Positions 1-8,113 of a stretch of 32,472 bases of DNA are shown here, piece by piece. Numbering within the stretch: the stretch's first letter is position 1; every line of letters starts with the position of its first letter. Made by a program: the position numbers and the translations under genes. Under the pieces are notes generated by a model, which ran no database searches, was not told where the DNA came from, and saw nothing but the letters and a program-made list of their open reading frames with translations. Source of the DNA: Flammeovirgaceae bacterium (lineage in GTDB: Bacteria > Bacteroidota > Bacteroidia > Cytophagales > Cyclobacteriaceae); contig JAJTHV010000015.1 in the NCBI GenBank assembly GCA_021300095.1, positions 1-32,472 on the forward strand, written 5' to 3'.

Positions 1-277
1 TCAGTTTGTAAAAGTAGAATTGATCTTAGAGTCGTTGCCGAATGCTTTGTTGGTGCCAACCGAAGCAGTTATTCCCGACCAAGGAGGGAAGAAGGTATTT
101 CTGGCGAAAGCTGGGAAAGCGCAAGAAGTAAAAATTGAAACGGGTATTCGCACAGAGAATTCATTGGAAGTGTTATCAGGCCTGAAAGCTGGAGATACGC
201 TGCTCATGACAGGTATTCTTCAACTGCGACAAGGGCTTGATATTGAAATTATTAAAACCAACGTGGCGCAAAAATAG
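1..277 (+). CDS. RND efflux periplasmic adaptor subunit, C-terminal part (5' end outside window)
   Basis: This is the last 91 or so codons of a membrane-fusion (adaptor) protein, read in frame from base 2. The visible part matches the C-terminal beta-barrel and membrane-proximal domain of RND adaptors: residues such as ALLVPTEAVIPD, then a GKKVFLAKAGKA strand pair, then VLSGLKAGDTLLMTGILQLR. The adaptor bridges the inner-membrane pump and the outer-membrane channel in the periplasm. It lies 31 bp upstream of the RND pump gene on the same strand, with a TolC-family gene after that, so the three genes form a standard tripartite efflux operon. The N-terminus, coiled-coil hairpin and lipoyl domain are outside the window, so the signal peptide cannot be judged. 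Confidence 0.9.
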   Translation, partial: QFVKVELILESLPNALLVPTEAVIPDQGGKKVFLAKAGKAQEVKIETGIRTENSLEVLSGLKAGDTLLMTGILQLRQGLDIEIIKTNVAQK

Positions 278-308
278 TGTCGTTGAAAACTTATAAATAA
301 AAAACAGA

Positions 309-3300
309 ATGGCAAGTCTTTCTATCACCAGCATTAACCGTCCGGTACTGGCGATTGTGATGTCGTTGGTGATCATTCTTTTTGGAGTGATCGGTTTTTC
401 GTTTTTGGGCGTACGCGAGTTTCCCAGTGTCGATCCTCCGGTAGTTACTGTATCGACAAGTTACGTAGGCGCCAATGCCGATGTAATGGAATCACAGATT
501 ACCGAGCCATTGGAGGATGCAATCAATGGTGTGCCAGGCATTCGCACATTAACTTCCGTTAGCCGCGAGGGCCGTAGCAATATTACAATTGAGTTTGAAT
601 TGGGTGTAAACATCGAAGCTGCTGCGAATGATGTGCGCGATAAAGTGTCCGGTGCACTCAATAGATTACCACAAGATGTCGATCCACCAGTTGTTGAGAA
701 AGCCGATGCGGATTCCAGCCCAATCATTTTCTTAACCGTGCGCAGCGACAAGCGCAACCTCCTGGAGATTTCGCGCATTGCAGAAGTGATGTTCAAAGAA
801 CGTATTCAAACGATTCCCGGAGTGAGTGCCGTACAAATCTGGGGACAACAGCGCTACTCCATGCGCTTGTGGATGGATCCGATTAAACTCGCATCACTCA
901 AGCTCGCACCTTCGGATGTATTGCAAGCTTTGAATCGCGAAAATGTAGAGTTGCCTTCTGGACGTGTGGAAGGACAAAACACGGAACTCACCGTTCGCAC
1001 CATGGGCCGCCTCACCAACGAAGAAGATTTTAATAACCTCATCATAAAAGAAGATGGCGACAATGTGGTGCGCTTTAGCGATGTAGGGTATGCCAAGCTC
1101 GGCCCTGAAAACGAGCGAACCATTTTGCGCAGAGATGGAATACCCGGCTGTGCACTCGCCATTGTGGCGCAACCCGGAGCTAATAACATTGACATTGCTA
1201 ATCGATTGTATAAAAAATTAGATCAGATTCAGCGCGACTTGCCGCAGGATGTGAGTTACCAGATGAGTTATGATTCCACCAAATACATTCGTGCCTCCAT
1301 TGCCGAAGTAGGCGAAACCATCATCATAGCATTTTGCCTCGTGCTCTCCATCATCTTTATCTTCTTGCGTGATTGGCGCACTACTATCATTCCGGTTGCC
1401 ACCATTCCAATTTCATTGATTGGTTCTTTCTTTGTGATGTACATGCTGGGCTTCACCATCAATGTGCTTACGCTGTTGGGAATTGTGCTTGCCATCGGGA
1501 TTGTGGTGGACGATGCCATTGTGGTGTTGGAAAATATTTATGTGAAAGTAGAAGAAGGGGAGGATCCGGATACCGCAGCACGCAAAGGATCAACAGAAAT
1601 TTATTTTGCGGTGATTTCTACTACCGTATCGGTGGTAGCTGTTTTCCTTCCAGTGATTTTCTTACAAGGATTAACGGGTCGGTTGTTCAGAGAGTTTGGG
1701 TTGGTGGTAGCCAGTGCAGTCGCTATTTCTGCTTTCGTGTCGCTCACACTCACCCCCATGATGAGTTCAAAAATTTTAAGACGCAGAGAAGTTCAGCCTT
1801 GGCTATATCGGAAAACGGAGCCTTTTTTCAACTCTTTAACACAAGGCTATTCTTCAGCTTTGGAAGGTTTTATGAGCCGCAGATGGTTGGGATTTGTCGT
1901 GATTGTGGTAGCCATCGGGCTTATTGTTCTTCTTGGAAAAGTTACTCCTTCCGAGTTATCACCCCTTGAAGATCGCAGCGAGTTTCGCCTTCAAGCTCAA
2001 GCACAAGAGGGTGCCACTTTTGAGTATATGGATCGTTACGTAAAAGAGTTAACTCAATTTATTAGTGACGAAGTGCCGGAGCGAAATGGTATGGTGAGCG
2101 TAACGGCACCTGGATTTGGTGGTAATGGTGTGAACTCCGGATTTGTGAGAGTTATTTTAAAAGACCCGAAAGACAGAGATCGTACACAGCAGCAAATTGT
2201 GGATGATATTACTGGCAAAGTCCGGAAATATACCGGTGTGCGAACCTTCAGTACACAAGCGCAAACCATTGGCGATCGCAGAGGAGGTTTCCCGGTTCAG
2301 TTTGTAATTCAAGCAGCCGATATCGAAAAGTTAAAGAAAGTATTGCCTGAGTTTATGGTGAAGGCTTCGGCTAGTCCGAAGTTTGCTTTTGTAGATTTGG
2401 ACTTGAAGTTTAATAAGCCGGAGATCAACATCACGATTGATCGTGACAAAGCGAGAAACTTAGGAGTAAATGTGTTAGACATTTCGCAAACACTTCAATT
2501 GGGATTGAGTGGTTCGCGCTTCGGTAACTTTATCATGGATGGAAAACAATATCAGATCATCGGTCAGGTAGAACGTGGGAATCGCAATGAGCCGTTGGAT
2601 TTGAAAACATTGTATGTTAAGAACAAACGAGGTGAATTAATTCAGTTAGATAATCTGGTAACTTTTGAAGAGCGAAGCAGTCCACCGCAATTATATCGAT
2701 TCAATCGCTATTCGTCTGCTAAAGTACAAGCCCAATTAGCCAAAGGAGTTGCCTTGGGTGATGGTATCAAAGAAATGCAGCGTATTGCATCGGAAGTATT
2801 GGATGAAAGTTATACTACGAGTTTGGACGGAGCATCTCGTGAATTTGCGGAAAGCTCTTCCAGTATCATTCTGGCATTTTTAATTGCGCTGGCCATTATT
2901 TATTTAATCTTAGCCGGGCAATTTGAAAGTTTTAAAGATCCTTTTGTGATTATGTTCACAGTTCCCTTGGCGCTTGCAGGCGCCTTGATTTCACTTTGGT
3001 ACTTTAATCAAACGCTCAATGTTTTTAGCCAAATTGGAATTATCATGTTGATTGGCTTGGTAACCAAAAACGGTATTTTGATTGTAGAGTTTGCCAACCA
3101 AAGAAAGGAGCAAGGACTTGCCGTCCTCGATGCGGTGAAAGAAGCAGCCGTTTCGCGTTTCCGTCCCATCATTATGACGAGCCTTTCTACCATATTAGGG
3201 ATTTTGCCCATTGCATTGGCGTTGGGCGCAGGTTCTGAAAGCCGCGTGTCTATGGGTATTGCCGTAATCGGAGGAATGTTGTTTGCTACCGTTCTCACCT

Positions 3301-3359
3301 TGTTTGTTATTCCAGCTATTTATTCATACATCAGCAGTAAGCATGTTAGCGTTAAGTAA
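309..3359 (+). CDS. RND multidrug efflux transporter permease (AcrB/MexB-like, HAE-1 type)
   Basis: This 1016-residue protein has the length and layout of an AcrB-type proton-driven pump: TM1 at the N-terminus, a large periplasmic loop starting with GVREFPSVDPP, a TM2-TM6 block around residues 335-480, a second periplasmic loop, and a final TM block from about residue 855. The proton-relay residues are present: adjacent D401 and D402 in TM4 (GIVVDDAIVVLEN) and K920 in TM10 (GLVTKNGILIVEF). The protein exports drugs or other amphiphiles from the inner membrane and periplasm through the adaptor upstream and the TolC protein downstream. ATG at 309 follows an A-rich leader. Substrate cannot be predicted. 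There is no local regulator in view; it may lie upstream of the window. Confidence 0.96.
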   Translation: MASLSITSINRPVLAIVMSLVIILFGVIGFSFLGVREFPSVDPPVVTVSTSYVGANADVMESQITEPLEDAINGVPGIRTLTSVSREGRSNITIEFELGVNIEAAANDVRDKVSGALNRLPQDVDPPVVEKADADSSPIIFLTVRSDKRNLLEISRIAEVMFKERIQTIPGVSAVQIWGQQRYSMRLWMDPIKLASLKLAPSDVLQALNRENVELPSGRVEGQNTELTVRTMGRLTNEEDFNNLIIKEDGDNVVRFSDVGYAKLGPENERTILRRDGIPGCALAIVAQPGANNIDIANRLYKKLDQIQRDLPQDVSYQMSYDSTKYIRASIAEVGETIIIAFCLVLSIIFIFLRDWRTTIIPVATIPISLIGSFFVMYMLGFTINVLTLLGIVLAIGIVVDDAIVVLENIYVKVEEGEDPDTAARKGSTEIYFAVISTTVSVVAVFLPVIFLQGLTGRLFREFGLVVASAVAISAFVSLTLTPMMSSKILRRREVQPWLYRKTEPFFNSLTQGYSSALEGFMSRRWLGFVVIVVAIGLIVLLGKVTPSELSPLEDRSEFRLQAQAQEGATFEYMDRYVKELTQFISDEVPERNGMVSVTAPGFGGNGVNSGFVRVILKDPKDRDRTQQQIVDDITGKVRKYTGVRTFSTQAQTIGDRRGGFPVQFVIQAADIEKLKKVLPEFMVKASASPKFAFVDLDLKFNKPEINITIDRDKARNLGVNVLDISQTLQLGLSGSRFGNFIMDGKQYQIIGQVERGNRNEPLDLKTLYVKNKRGELIQLDNLVTFEERSSPPQLYRFNRYSSAKVQAQLAKGVALGDGIKEMQRIASEVLDESYTTSLDGASREFAESSSSIILAFLIALAIIYLILAGQFESFKDPFVIMFTVPLALAGALISLWYFNQTLNVFSQIGIIMLIGLVTKNGILIVEFANQRKEQGLAVLDAVKEAAVSRFRPIIMTSLSTILGILPIALALGAGSESRVSMGIAVIGGMLFATVLTLFVIPAIYSYISSKHVSVK

Positions 3360-3399
3360 TACTAAGACCGCAGGCACTACGCAGGCACCCGTGGAAAGA

Positions 3400-4836
3400 A
3401 TGTGCAACCGTCACTTTTTTGCAAACTGCATAGGGGCAGTGATTTTGTTCTTAGTGATTTCGATGGCATCGATGGCACAAGAAAAATTGAGCCTGGCAAA
3501 TGCAGTGCAGATTGGTTTGAAAAATAATTTTGGTGTTCAAATTCAACAACTCAACGTGGAATCCGCCAAGCTCAATAATAACTGGGGACAAGCGGGTTTA
3601 TTGCCAGCGGTAAACCTAACAATCAATCAGAACAACAATGCAATAGAACGTGTCCCAGCTAACCCATTTGCAGTACCTGGTTTAAATATAACAGATAACG
3701 TATTGGGTCAATTAGATGTACAATTTACTTTATTCGATGGCTTTGCTGTTAAAATTGCTAAGCAACGTCTCGAGCAATTGGAAGCGCTCAGCATAGGAAA
3801 TGCAGCATTTGTAATGGAGAATACAGTACAGTCGATTATCCTAAGTTATTATCAGGCTACGCTGGAAAAAGAAAGATTACAAGTGCTCATTAAAAACCGT
3901 GCATTTTCTAAAGAGCGCTATGACTATGTAAAATTGAAAAAGAGTTTAGGCTCTGCCATTTCATTTGACGTATTGCAAGAACAAAACAATTATCTCACCG
4001 ATTCATCCAACGTGTTGCGTCAGGAAATCATTGTGAAGAATGCAACCCGCACGTTGAATGTATTGTTGAATGAGAATATCACGAAAACGTATGAATTTAC
4101 CAACCCATTAGAATTTACAGATGAGTCTTATTTATACGAAGACTTGCACGGCAAAATGGTGAGCTCAAATACCAATCTCAAAAATCAGTTCATCAGTCAG
4201 GAATTGTTTCATAATGCCACTCGCAACGCACAAGCTAATTTGTCTCCAGCTATTTTATTAAACATTGGTGCCACCGGAAGCCTGGATCAACAATATGCTA
4301 AGTTTAGACCTCAATCGGGCGGAACAATAGTTAAGAGTACAAACCCAATAGGATTTGTAAATGATGACCCCTCCCTTCCAGTGGTAGGAACAAGTATTGC
4401 ATCTGAGTATTTGACACAAAACGGTAACTCGTATGGTGCTTATGGAAACATTTCTTTGCGCTACACACTATTTAATGGCGGACAATTAAGAAGAACCATC
4501 GAGAATGCACAAATACAAGAAAAGATAGCCAAACTTACTACCGATCAGTTGAAAGCGTCATTAGAAAATAGTTTACTTGCTACATATGATTTGTACAATC
4601 TGCGCAAGCAATTGGTGTTGATTGCACAAACAAAACTTCAGGCGGCTGAATTAAATCTTTCTTTGGCGAATGAACGATACAAAAATGGCGCACTCAGTGC
4701 CATTGACCTTCGCATCGTGCAAGAGAATTATCAGGCTGCCGCACTGGAAAAATTTGCGGCTATTTTTGATGGCCTCTCCAGCCGCATTGATTTAGTACGC
4801 CTCACCGGTGGGCTGATTGATAATGCCGCTAAGTAA
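3400..4836 (+). CDS. TolC family outer-membrane efflux protein (partner of the RND pump)
   Basis: An outer-membrane efflux protein that supplies the exit duct for the RND pump encoded just before it. The reading frame is open from 3283 and has an in-frame ATG at 3343 that would overlap the pump gene by 17 bp. I prefer ATG 3400 because it directly gives a signal peptide (short basic start, hydrophobic stretch AVILFLVISM, cleavage near ASMAQ). The mature protein of about 450 residues shows two OEP-type repeats: LANAVQIGLKNN helices, QFTLFDGF, later RYTLFNGGQLRR, and a long C-terminal helix with LNLSLANERYKNGALSAIDL. It ends 2 bp from the stop of the convergent decarboxylase gene, with no obvious hairpin terminator between them. 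Start choice is the main uncertainty. Confidence 0.93.
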   Translation: MCNRHFFANCIGAVILFLVISMASMAQEKLSLANAVQIGLKNNFGVQIQQLNVESAKLNNNWGQAGLLPAVNLTINQNNNAIERVPANPFAVPGLNITDNVLGQLDVQFTLFDGFAVKIAKQRLEQLEALSIGNAAFVMENTVQSIILSYYQATLEKERLQVLIKNRAFSKERYDYVKLKKSLGSAISFDVLQEQNNYLTDSSNVLRQEIIVKNATRTLNVLLNENITKTYEFTNPLEFTDESYLYEDLHGKMVSSNTNLKNQFISQELFHNATRNAQANLSPAILLNIGATGSLDQQYAKFRPQSGGTIVKSTNPIGFVNDDPSLPVVGTSIASEYLTQNGNSYGAYGNISLRYTLFNGGQLRRTIENAQIQEKIAKLTTDQLKASLENSLLATYDLYNLRKQLVLIAQTKLQAAELNLSLANERYKNGALSAIDLRIVQENYQAAALEKFAAIFDGLSSRIDLVRLTGGLIDNAAK

Positions 4837-4838
4837 AT

Positions 4839-6044
4839 CTAGTGATCGAGGAAACTCTGCACCATCGATTCATTCACGTGATCCATTAGCACCACTTTCC
4901 ACCAGGTAGGGTGATCGTGATTATCCGGAACTAAATTATAATGATGTTGTATTTCGCGCACCATGTGACGGTTGTGGATGGCCACAATATTCATGTACGG
5001 ATCGTGGATGTATTCAATCTTTTTCTTATCCAGATCAGCGCACATTTTTTTCTTCAAATCCATCACTCGCTTCACTTTGGCTTGCAATCCTTTTGAACCA
5101 AACGCTCGCAAAATCATCCACACAGAAATAGCATTAGCACCCGAGCGACTTCCCGAAAGGGTATGAATTTTATGCGCCATGAAGTGTGGCTCATTAGTCG
5201 CCAGATAATTCAAGTACCCTTTGCGAATGAGAAACACACCCGTGCCATACGGTGCTTGCAACATTTTGTGGGCGTCTAAACTGATACTGGTTACTTTGCT
5301 GTTCGAAAAATTCAAACTGTTCTTGGGATGCGTGAATGGATAGGTAAATCCTCCAAAGGCCCCATCGACATGTACTTTGTAATATACTTCTTCTTCATCC
5401 AGCACCGTGGTGAGGTCGTCTATATTATCGACTGTTCCAAACATGGTGGTGCCCATGTTGGCGACTACTATGAAGTACTCAATCTTTTCTGATTTCGCTT
5501 TTTTGATTTTCGTGCGCAAGTCTTGCAAGTTGATTTGCCGGGAAGTTTTGTGAACATCAACAACCAGTTGTTGAATCCCCAGAAGGTTGGCGATTTTCCA
5601 CACCGAGTAGTGCGTATCTTCCGAGTGCACAATGGCAATTTGATGCGACTCAGCCTTGTACTTTCGCTTGAACAGATTACGAAATATCCAGGCTGCCTGC
5701 ATGTTGCATTCGGTACCGCCTGCAGCAATGTATCCATCTTGCATACCCGGTTTACCGGCCATCAATTGTTCAGCACAAATTTGGATGGCCTCCATCTCAA
5801 GTTGCTCAGTACCTTCAAAAAAATCTCCTGAGATTCCCTGCGTGGGGCATCCACCGTGATTGGCATTTTGAAGCATGGCATACAAGAAGGGAGATTGCTG
5901 CACACCTTCTTTTTGAAAAATGCGCGGATCCATAGATGAGATCGGTAAGCCCATCACTTTGCTTTTGCCAAAGCGCACATTACGATCAAATGCCTTTTTA
6001 ATCGTGTTTCGTATTTCAGACCCGGGGAGACGTTTCCAATACAT
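4839..6044 (-). CDS. Pyridoxal-phosphate-dependent decarboxylase, group II type (canonical copy)
   Basis: A 401-residue fold-type I PLP enzyme of the group II decarboxylase / sphingosine-phosphate-lyase-like superfamily. The visible active-site set is complete: stacking His145 in EDTHYSVWK, Asp227 in HVDGAFGGF that pairs with the pyridine nitrogen, and Schiff-base Lys260 in SLDAHKMLQAPYGTG. GGTECNMQA at about residues 109-117 matches the phosphate-binding turn. Such enzymes usually decarboxylate an amino acid (Glu, Asp, His, Tyr and others) to the amine; the substrate cannot be read from sequence. It lies 3 bp downstream of a paralogue of almost identical length and is the last gene of a three-gene operon that begins with a GNAT acyltransferase. 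Both paralogues start with MYWKRL, which supports the start. Confidence 0.9.
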   Translation of the reverse strand: MYWKRLPGSEIRNTIKKAFDRNVRFGKSKVMGLPISSMDPRIFQKEGVQQSPFLYAMLQNANHGGCPTQGISGDFFEGTEQLEMEAIQICAEQLMAGKPGMQDGYIAAGGTECNMQAAWIFRNLFKRKYKAESHQIAIVHSEDTHYSVWKIANLLGIQQLVVDVHKTSRQINLQDLRTKIKKAKSEKIEYFIVVANMGTTMFGTVDNIDDLTTVLDEEEVYYKVHVDGAFGGFTYPFTHPKNSLNFSNSKVTSISLDAHKMLQAPYGTGVFLIRKGYLNYLATNEPHFMAHKIHTLSGSRSGANAISVWMILRAFGSKGLQAKVKRVMDLKKKMCADLDKKKIEYIHDPYMNIVAIHNRHMVREIQHHYNLVPDNHDHPTWWKVVLMDHVNESMVQSFLDH

Positions 6045-6047
6045 AAT

Positions 6048-7256
6048 TTAATGATCTATAAAAGCATCGATAAGGGCATTGTCTACATGATCCATTACAA
6101 TGACACGCCACCATTTTGGGTTTTCGGTGTCATCGGGCACCAGCCCATAGAGGCTTTCAATTTGCCGTGTCATGTGTTTGTTTTTGATTGCCACGATATT
6201 CATTCCGGCTTCATGAAAATAGTCGATGTGTTTTGCATCGAGTGCTTCGCAGAGTTGACGCGTGCGTATGAATATGCGCTGCATTTTGTAATTCATTCCT
6301 TTTGACCCCAATGTTTTCAGCAGCATCCAGATGGCGATTGCGTTCGCTCCGGATCTACTGCCGATGATGGTATGATCTTTTCCGGCCACGTAGCGAGCTT
6401 CTTCGGTTAAAGCAAAGTCCATATACCCTTTACGAATCATAAACAAACTCGTGCCAAAGGGAGCGCGCAGAATTTTATACGCATCGGTATTGATGGAAGT
6501 GATTTTGGGATTTTTGAAGCTGAGCTTGTGATCGGGTTGGGTAAAAGGATAAATAAATCCACCAATGCCTGCATCCACATGAATTTTGTACGGCACATTT
6601 TGTTCTTCCAACTGGGCACATACCAAATCGGGATCGTCTACTGACCCAAAGATTTCGGTGCCCATATTTAGTATCACAATAAAATAATGGATGCCGCGGT
6701 CTTTGGCGGAAACAATTTGCTGGCGCAAATGTGCTTTATCAATTTTTCGTGTGGATGTGTTTACGTTGACTACGATCGGGCGAATATCGAGCAGGTCGCA
6801 TCCTTTGATAATCGAGATGCTGCTGTCTTCGGAGAAGAGTACCCCAATCTCAGATGTGCGGCATCGATAGGTTTGTGTGAAATAGTTTCGGTAGATCCAC
6901 AATGCTTCCATGTTGCTCTCGGTTCCACCACCTGCAATGTACCCGTCTTGCTGGTTCGGTAGGCCTTGCATAATTTTTTCAGCGCAGAGTTTGATGGCTT
7001 CACATTCAATTTCATGTGTGCCGCTGAAAAACGATTCTGATTTTTTATCGATCGTGTGACACCCGATGTGGTTGGGGTTCTCAAGCATGGCGCTCAACAG
7101 CGGGTCGCCTTCAGCAACTTTATGGTAAAATACCCGCCAATCCAGAAAGGACCCCGGCACTCCCATGATCTTGTTGCGCTTGTAGGAAACGTTCTTCTTC
7201 AACGCCTGAAAAACGCGCTCACTAATTTGTTCTTTGGTAAGCCGTTTCCAGTACAT
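6048..7256 (-). CDS. Diverged group II PLP-decarboxylase paralogue with altered active site
   Basis: A 402-residue protein, collinear with the decarboxylase at 4839-6044 (same MYWKRL start, same GGGTESNMEA phosphate turn, same ending VMDHV...DH), so the two arose by tandem duplication. Lys261 (TDAYKILRAPFGTS) and Asp228 (HVDAGIGGF) are kept, so PLP binding is likely. However, the His that normally stacks on the PLP ring is Ser146 (EDSSISIIK), and the usual DAHK is DAYK. This suggests changed chemistry (for example a different substrate, or oxidative or aldehyde-forming activity) or a partner or regulatory role for the first enzyme; these are inferences. It is separated by 9 bp from the upstream acyltransferase gene and by 3 bp from the downstream paralogue, so the three are surely co-transcribed. 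Confidence 0.87.
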   Translation of the reverse strand: MYWKRLTKEQISERVFQALKKNVSYKRNKIMGVPGSFLDWRVFYHKVAEGDPLLSAMLENPNHIGCHTIDKKSESFFSGTHEIECEAIKLCAEKIMQGLPNQQDGYIAGGGTESNMEALWIYRNYFTQTYRCRTSEIGVLFSEDSSISIIKGCDLLDIRPIVVNVNTSTRKIDKAHLRQQIVSAKDRGIHYFIVILNMGTEIFGSVDDPDLVCAQLEEQNVPYKIHVDAGIGGFIYPFTQPDHKLSFKNPKITSINTDAYKILRAPFGTSLFMIRKGYMDFALTEEARYVAGKDHTIIGSRSGANAIAIWMLLKTLGSKGMNYKMQRIFIRTRQLCEALDAKHIDYFHEAGMNIVAIKNKHMTRQIESLYGLVPDDTENPKWWRVIVMDHVDNALIDAFIDH

Positions 7257-7265
7257 ACGGTTGGT

Positions 7266-7940
7266 TTAGTTGAGGAGGCTTTTTTCCATCAGTACACAAG
7301 ATAGAGACTGATCTTCAATGTTGCCAAATATGGCTTCACCTTCAAAAAGAAACTCGCGATATAAAATGCTGGCGTAGGGCGTAAAAGCGTAGCGTCTTCT
7401 CACACCATTCTGCGATAACCGACCAGTTACTTCGGTGATCATTTTTTTATAGTCTTTTGATTTGGCAAGTTCTAGAGACTGTCCAAAAAGAAGATAAGCG
7501 ACTTTCGTTCCCTGGTACTCGGGATGTACACCGGTTACAAAAGAAACCACTACTTCTCCGTAGGCTGTAATTTTTTTATCGGCAATGTATTTGCTTTGTA
7601 ATTGCCCCAACATTTCGAAAATGGGTAAGAAGTTTTGGTGGGCAGAAATGTCAAACTGAATTTCATCTAGCGCATCTTGCAAGATGGTGAAGCCGGCAAT
7701 TTCTTCGGTATTTTCATCAATGGCTACTAGCCCCATACCCTGCTCGATGGCTTGTTGGCAGCAGACGAGTGCAAACGGTATAAATTCCTCTTTTTGAATT
7801 CCGAGCTGCCTCACCATCGGCTCCCGTTGAAAGCTCATAGCAAAGCATTCTGCAGCTGTCTGTAAATCGTTTGGCTGCATCGTTCGATAACAAATTCCTT
7901 CCTCAACTAAAGTTTGTGATAAAATTGATGCTTCTTTCAT
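7266..7940 (-). CDS. GNAT-like N-acyltransferase
   Basis: A 224-residue protein of probable GNAT fold. The central part reads as beta4 and the acyl-CoA loop (VSFVTGVHPEYQGTKVAYLL), followed by the alpha3 helix and an ITEVTG strand. The overall pattern, with an N-terminal acidic-then-PMVR segment, resembles the arylalkylamine N-acetyltransferase branch. The usual Q/R-x-x-G-x-G/A loop appears here as Q-G-T-K-V-A, with Lys where Gly is expected, so acyl-CoA binding may be unusual. As first gene of the operon with two PLP decarboxylases, it may acylate the amine they form; this is inference from context. Its ATG lies about 48 nt from a -7 box on the same strand (7988-7995). Family assignment is likely, substrate unknown. 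Confidence 0.75.
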   Translation of the reverse strand: MKEASILSQTLVEEGICYRTMQPNDLQTAAECFAMSFQREPMVRQLGIQKEEFIPFALVCCQQAIEQGMGLVAIDENTEEIAGFTILQDALDEIQFDISAHQNFLPIFEMLGQLQSKYIADKKITAYGEVVVSFVTGVHPEYQGTKVAYLLFGQSLELAKSKDYKKMITEVTGRLSQNGVRRRYAFTPYASILYREFLFEGEAIFGNIEDQSLSCVLMEKSLLN

Positions 7941-7955
7941 GGAAAAGATTTATTT

Positions 7956-7963
7956 TAAGTTTG
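7956..7963 (+). promoter_or_regulatory. Possible -7 box for the kinase/histidine-kinase gene
   Basis: TAAGTTTG matches TAnnTTTG and would give a leader of about 145 nt before the ATG at 8114. It faces the minus-strand box at 7988-7995, so the two would fire through each other; no -33 element is evident. Weak. Confidence 0.25.
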
Positions 7964-7987
7964 ACTTCCCGTCATTTTTTCGGGGCG

Positions 7988-7995
7988 CAAATATA
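7988..7995 (-). promoter_or_regulatory. Candidate Bacteroidetes -7 box for the acyltransferase/decarboxylase operon
   Basis: On the minus strand this reads TATATTTG, a perfect match to the TAnnTTTG -7 element. It lies 48 nt upstream of the ATG at 7940. No good TTTG -33 element is seen 19-22 nt further upstream. Confidence 0.45.
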
Positions 7996-8113
7996 CGATA
8001 CAATTAATAGATTGGTGGATGGATGTGACTATTTCCCGATTCCTCCACAATTTTGATAGAATACAACTCAACGGAAGCGCATAGATGATTTAAAATCGGA
8101 ATAGCTACAGCGA

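Noticed and set aside
1373-1969. 198-codon open frame inside the RND pump gene, + strand
   Set aside because: Overlaps a certain gene in another frame; the peptide is rich in His, Cys and Arg with no motif.
6770-7084. 104-codon minus-strand frame inside the decarboxylase paralogue
   Set aside because: Out-of-frame shadow of the gene at 6048-7256 with no protein-like pattern.
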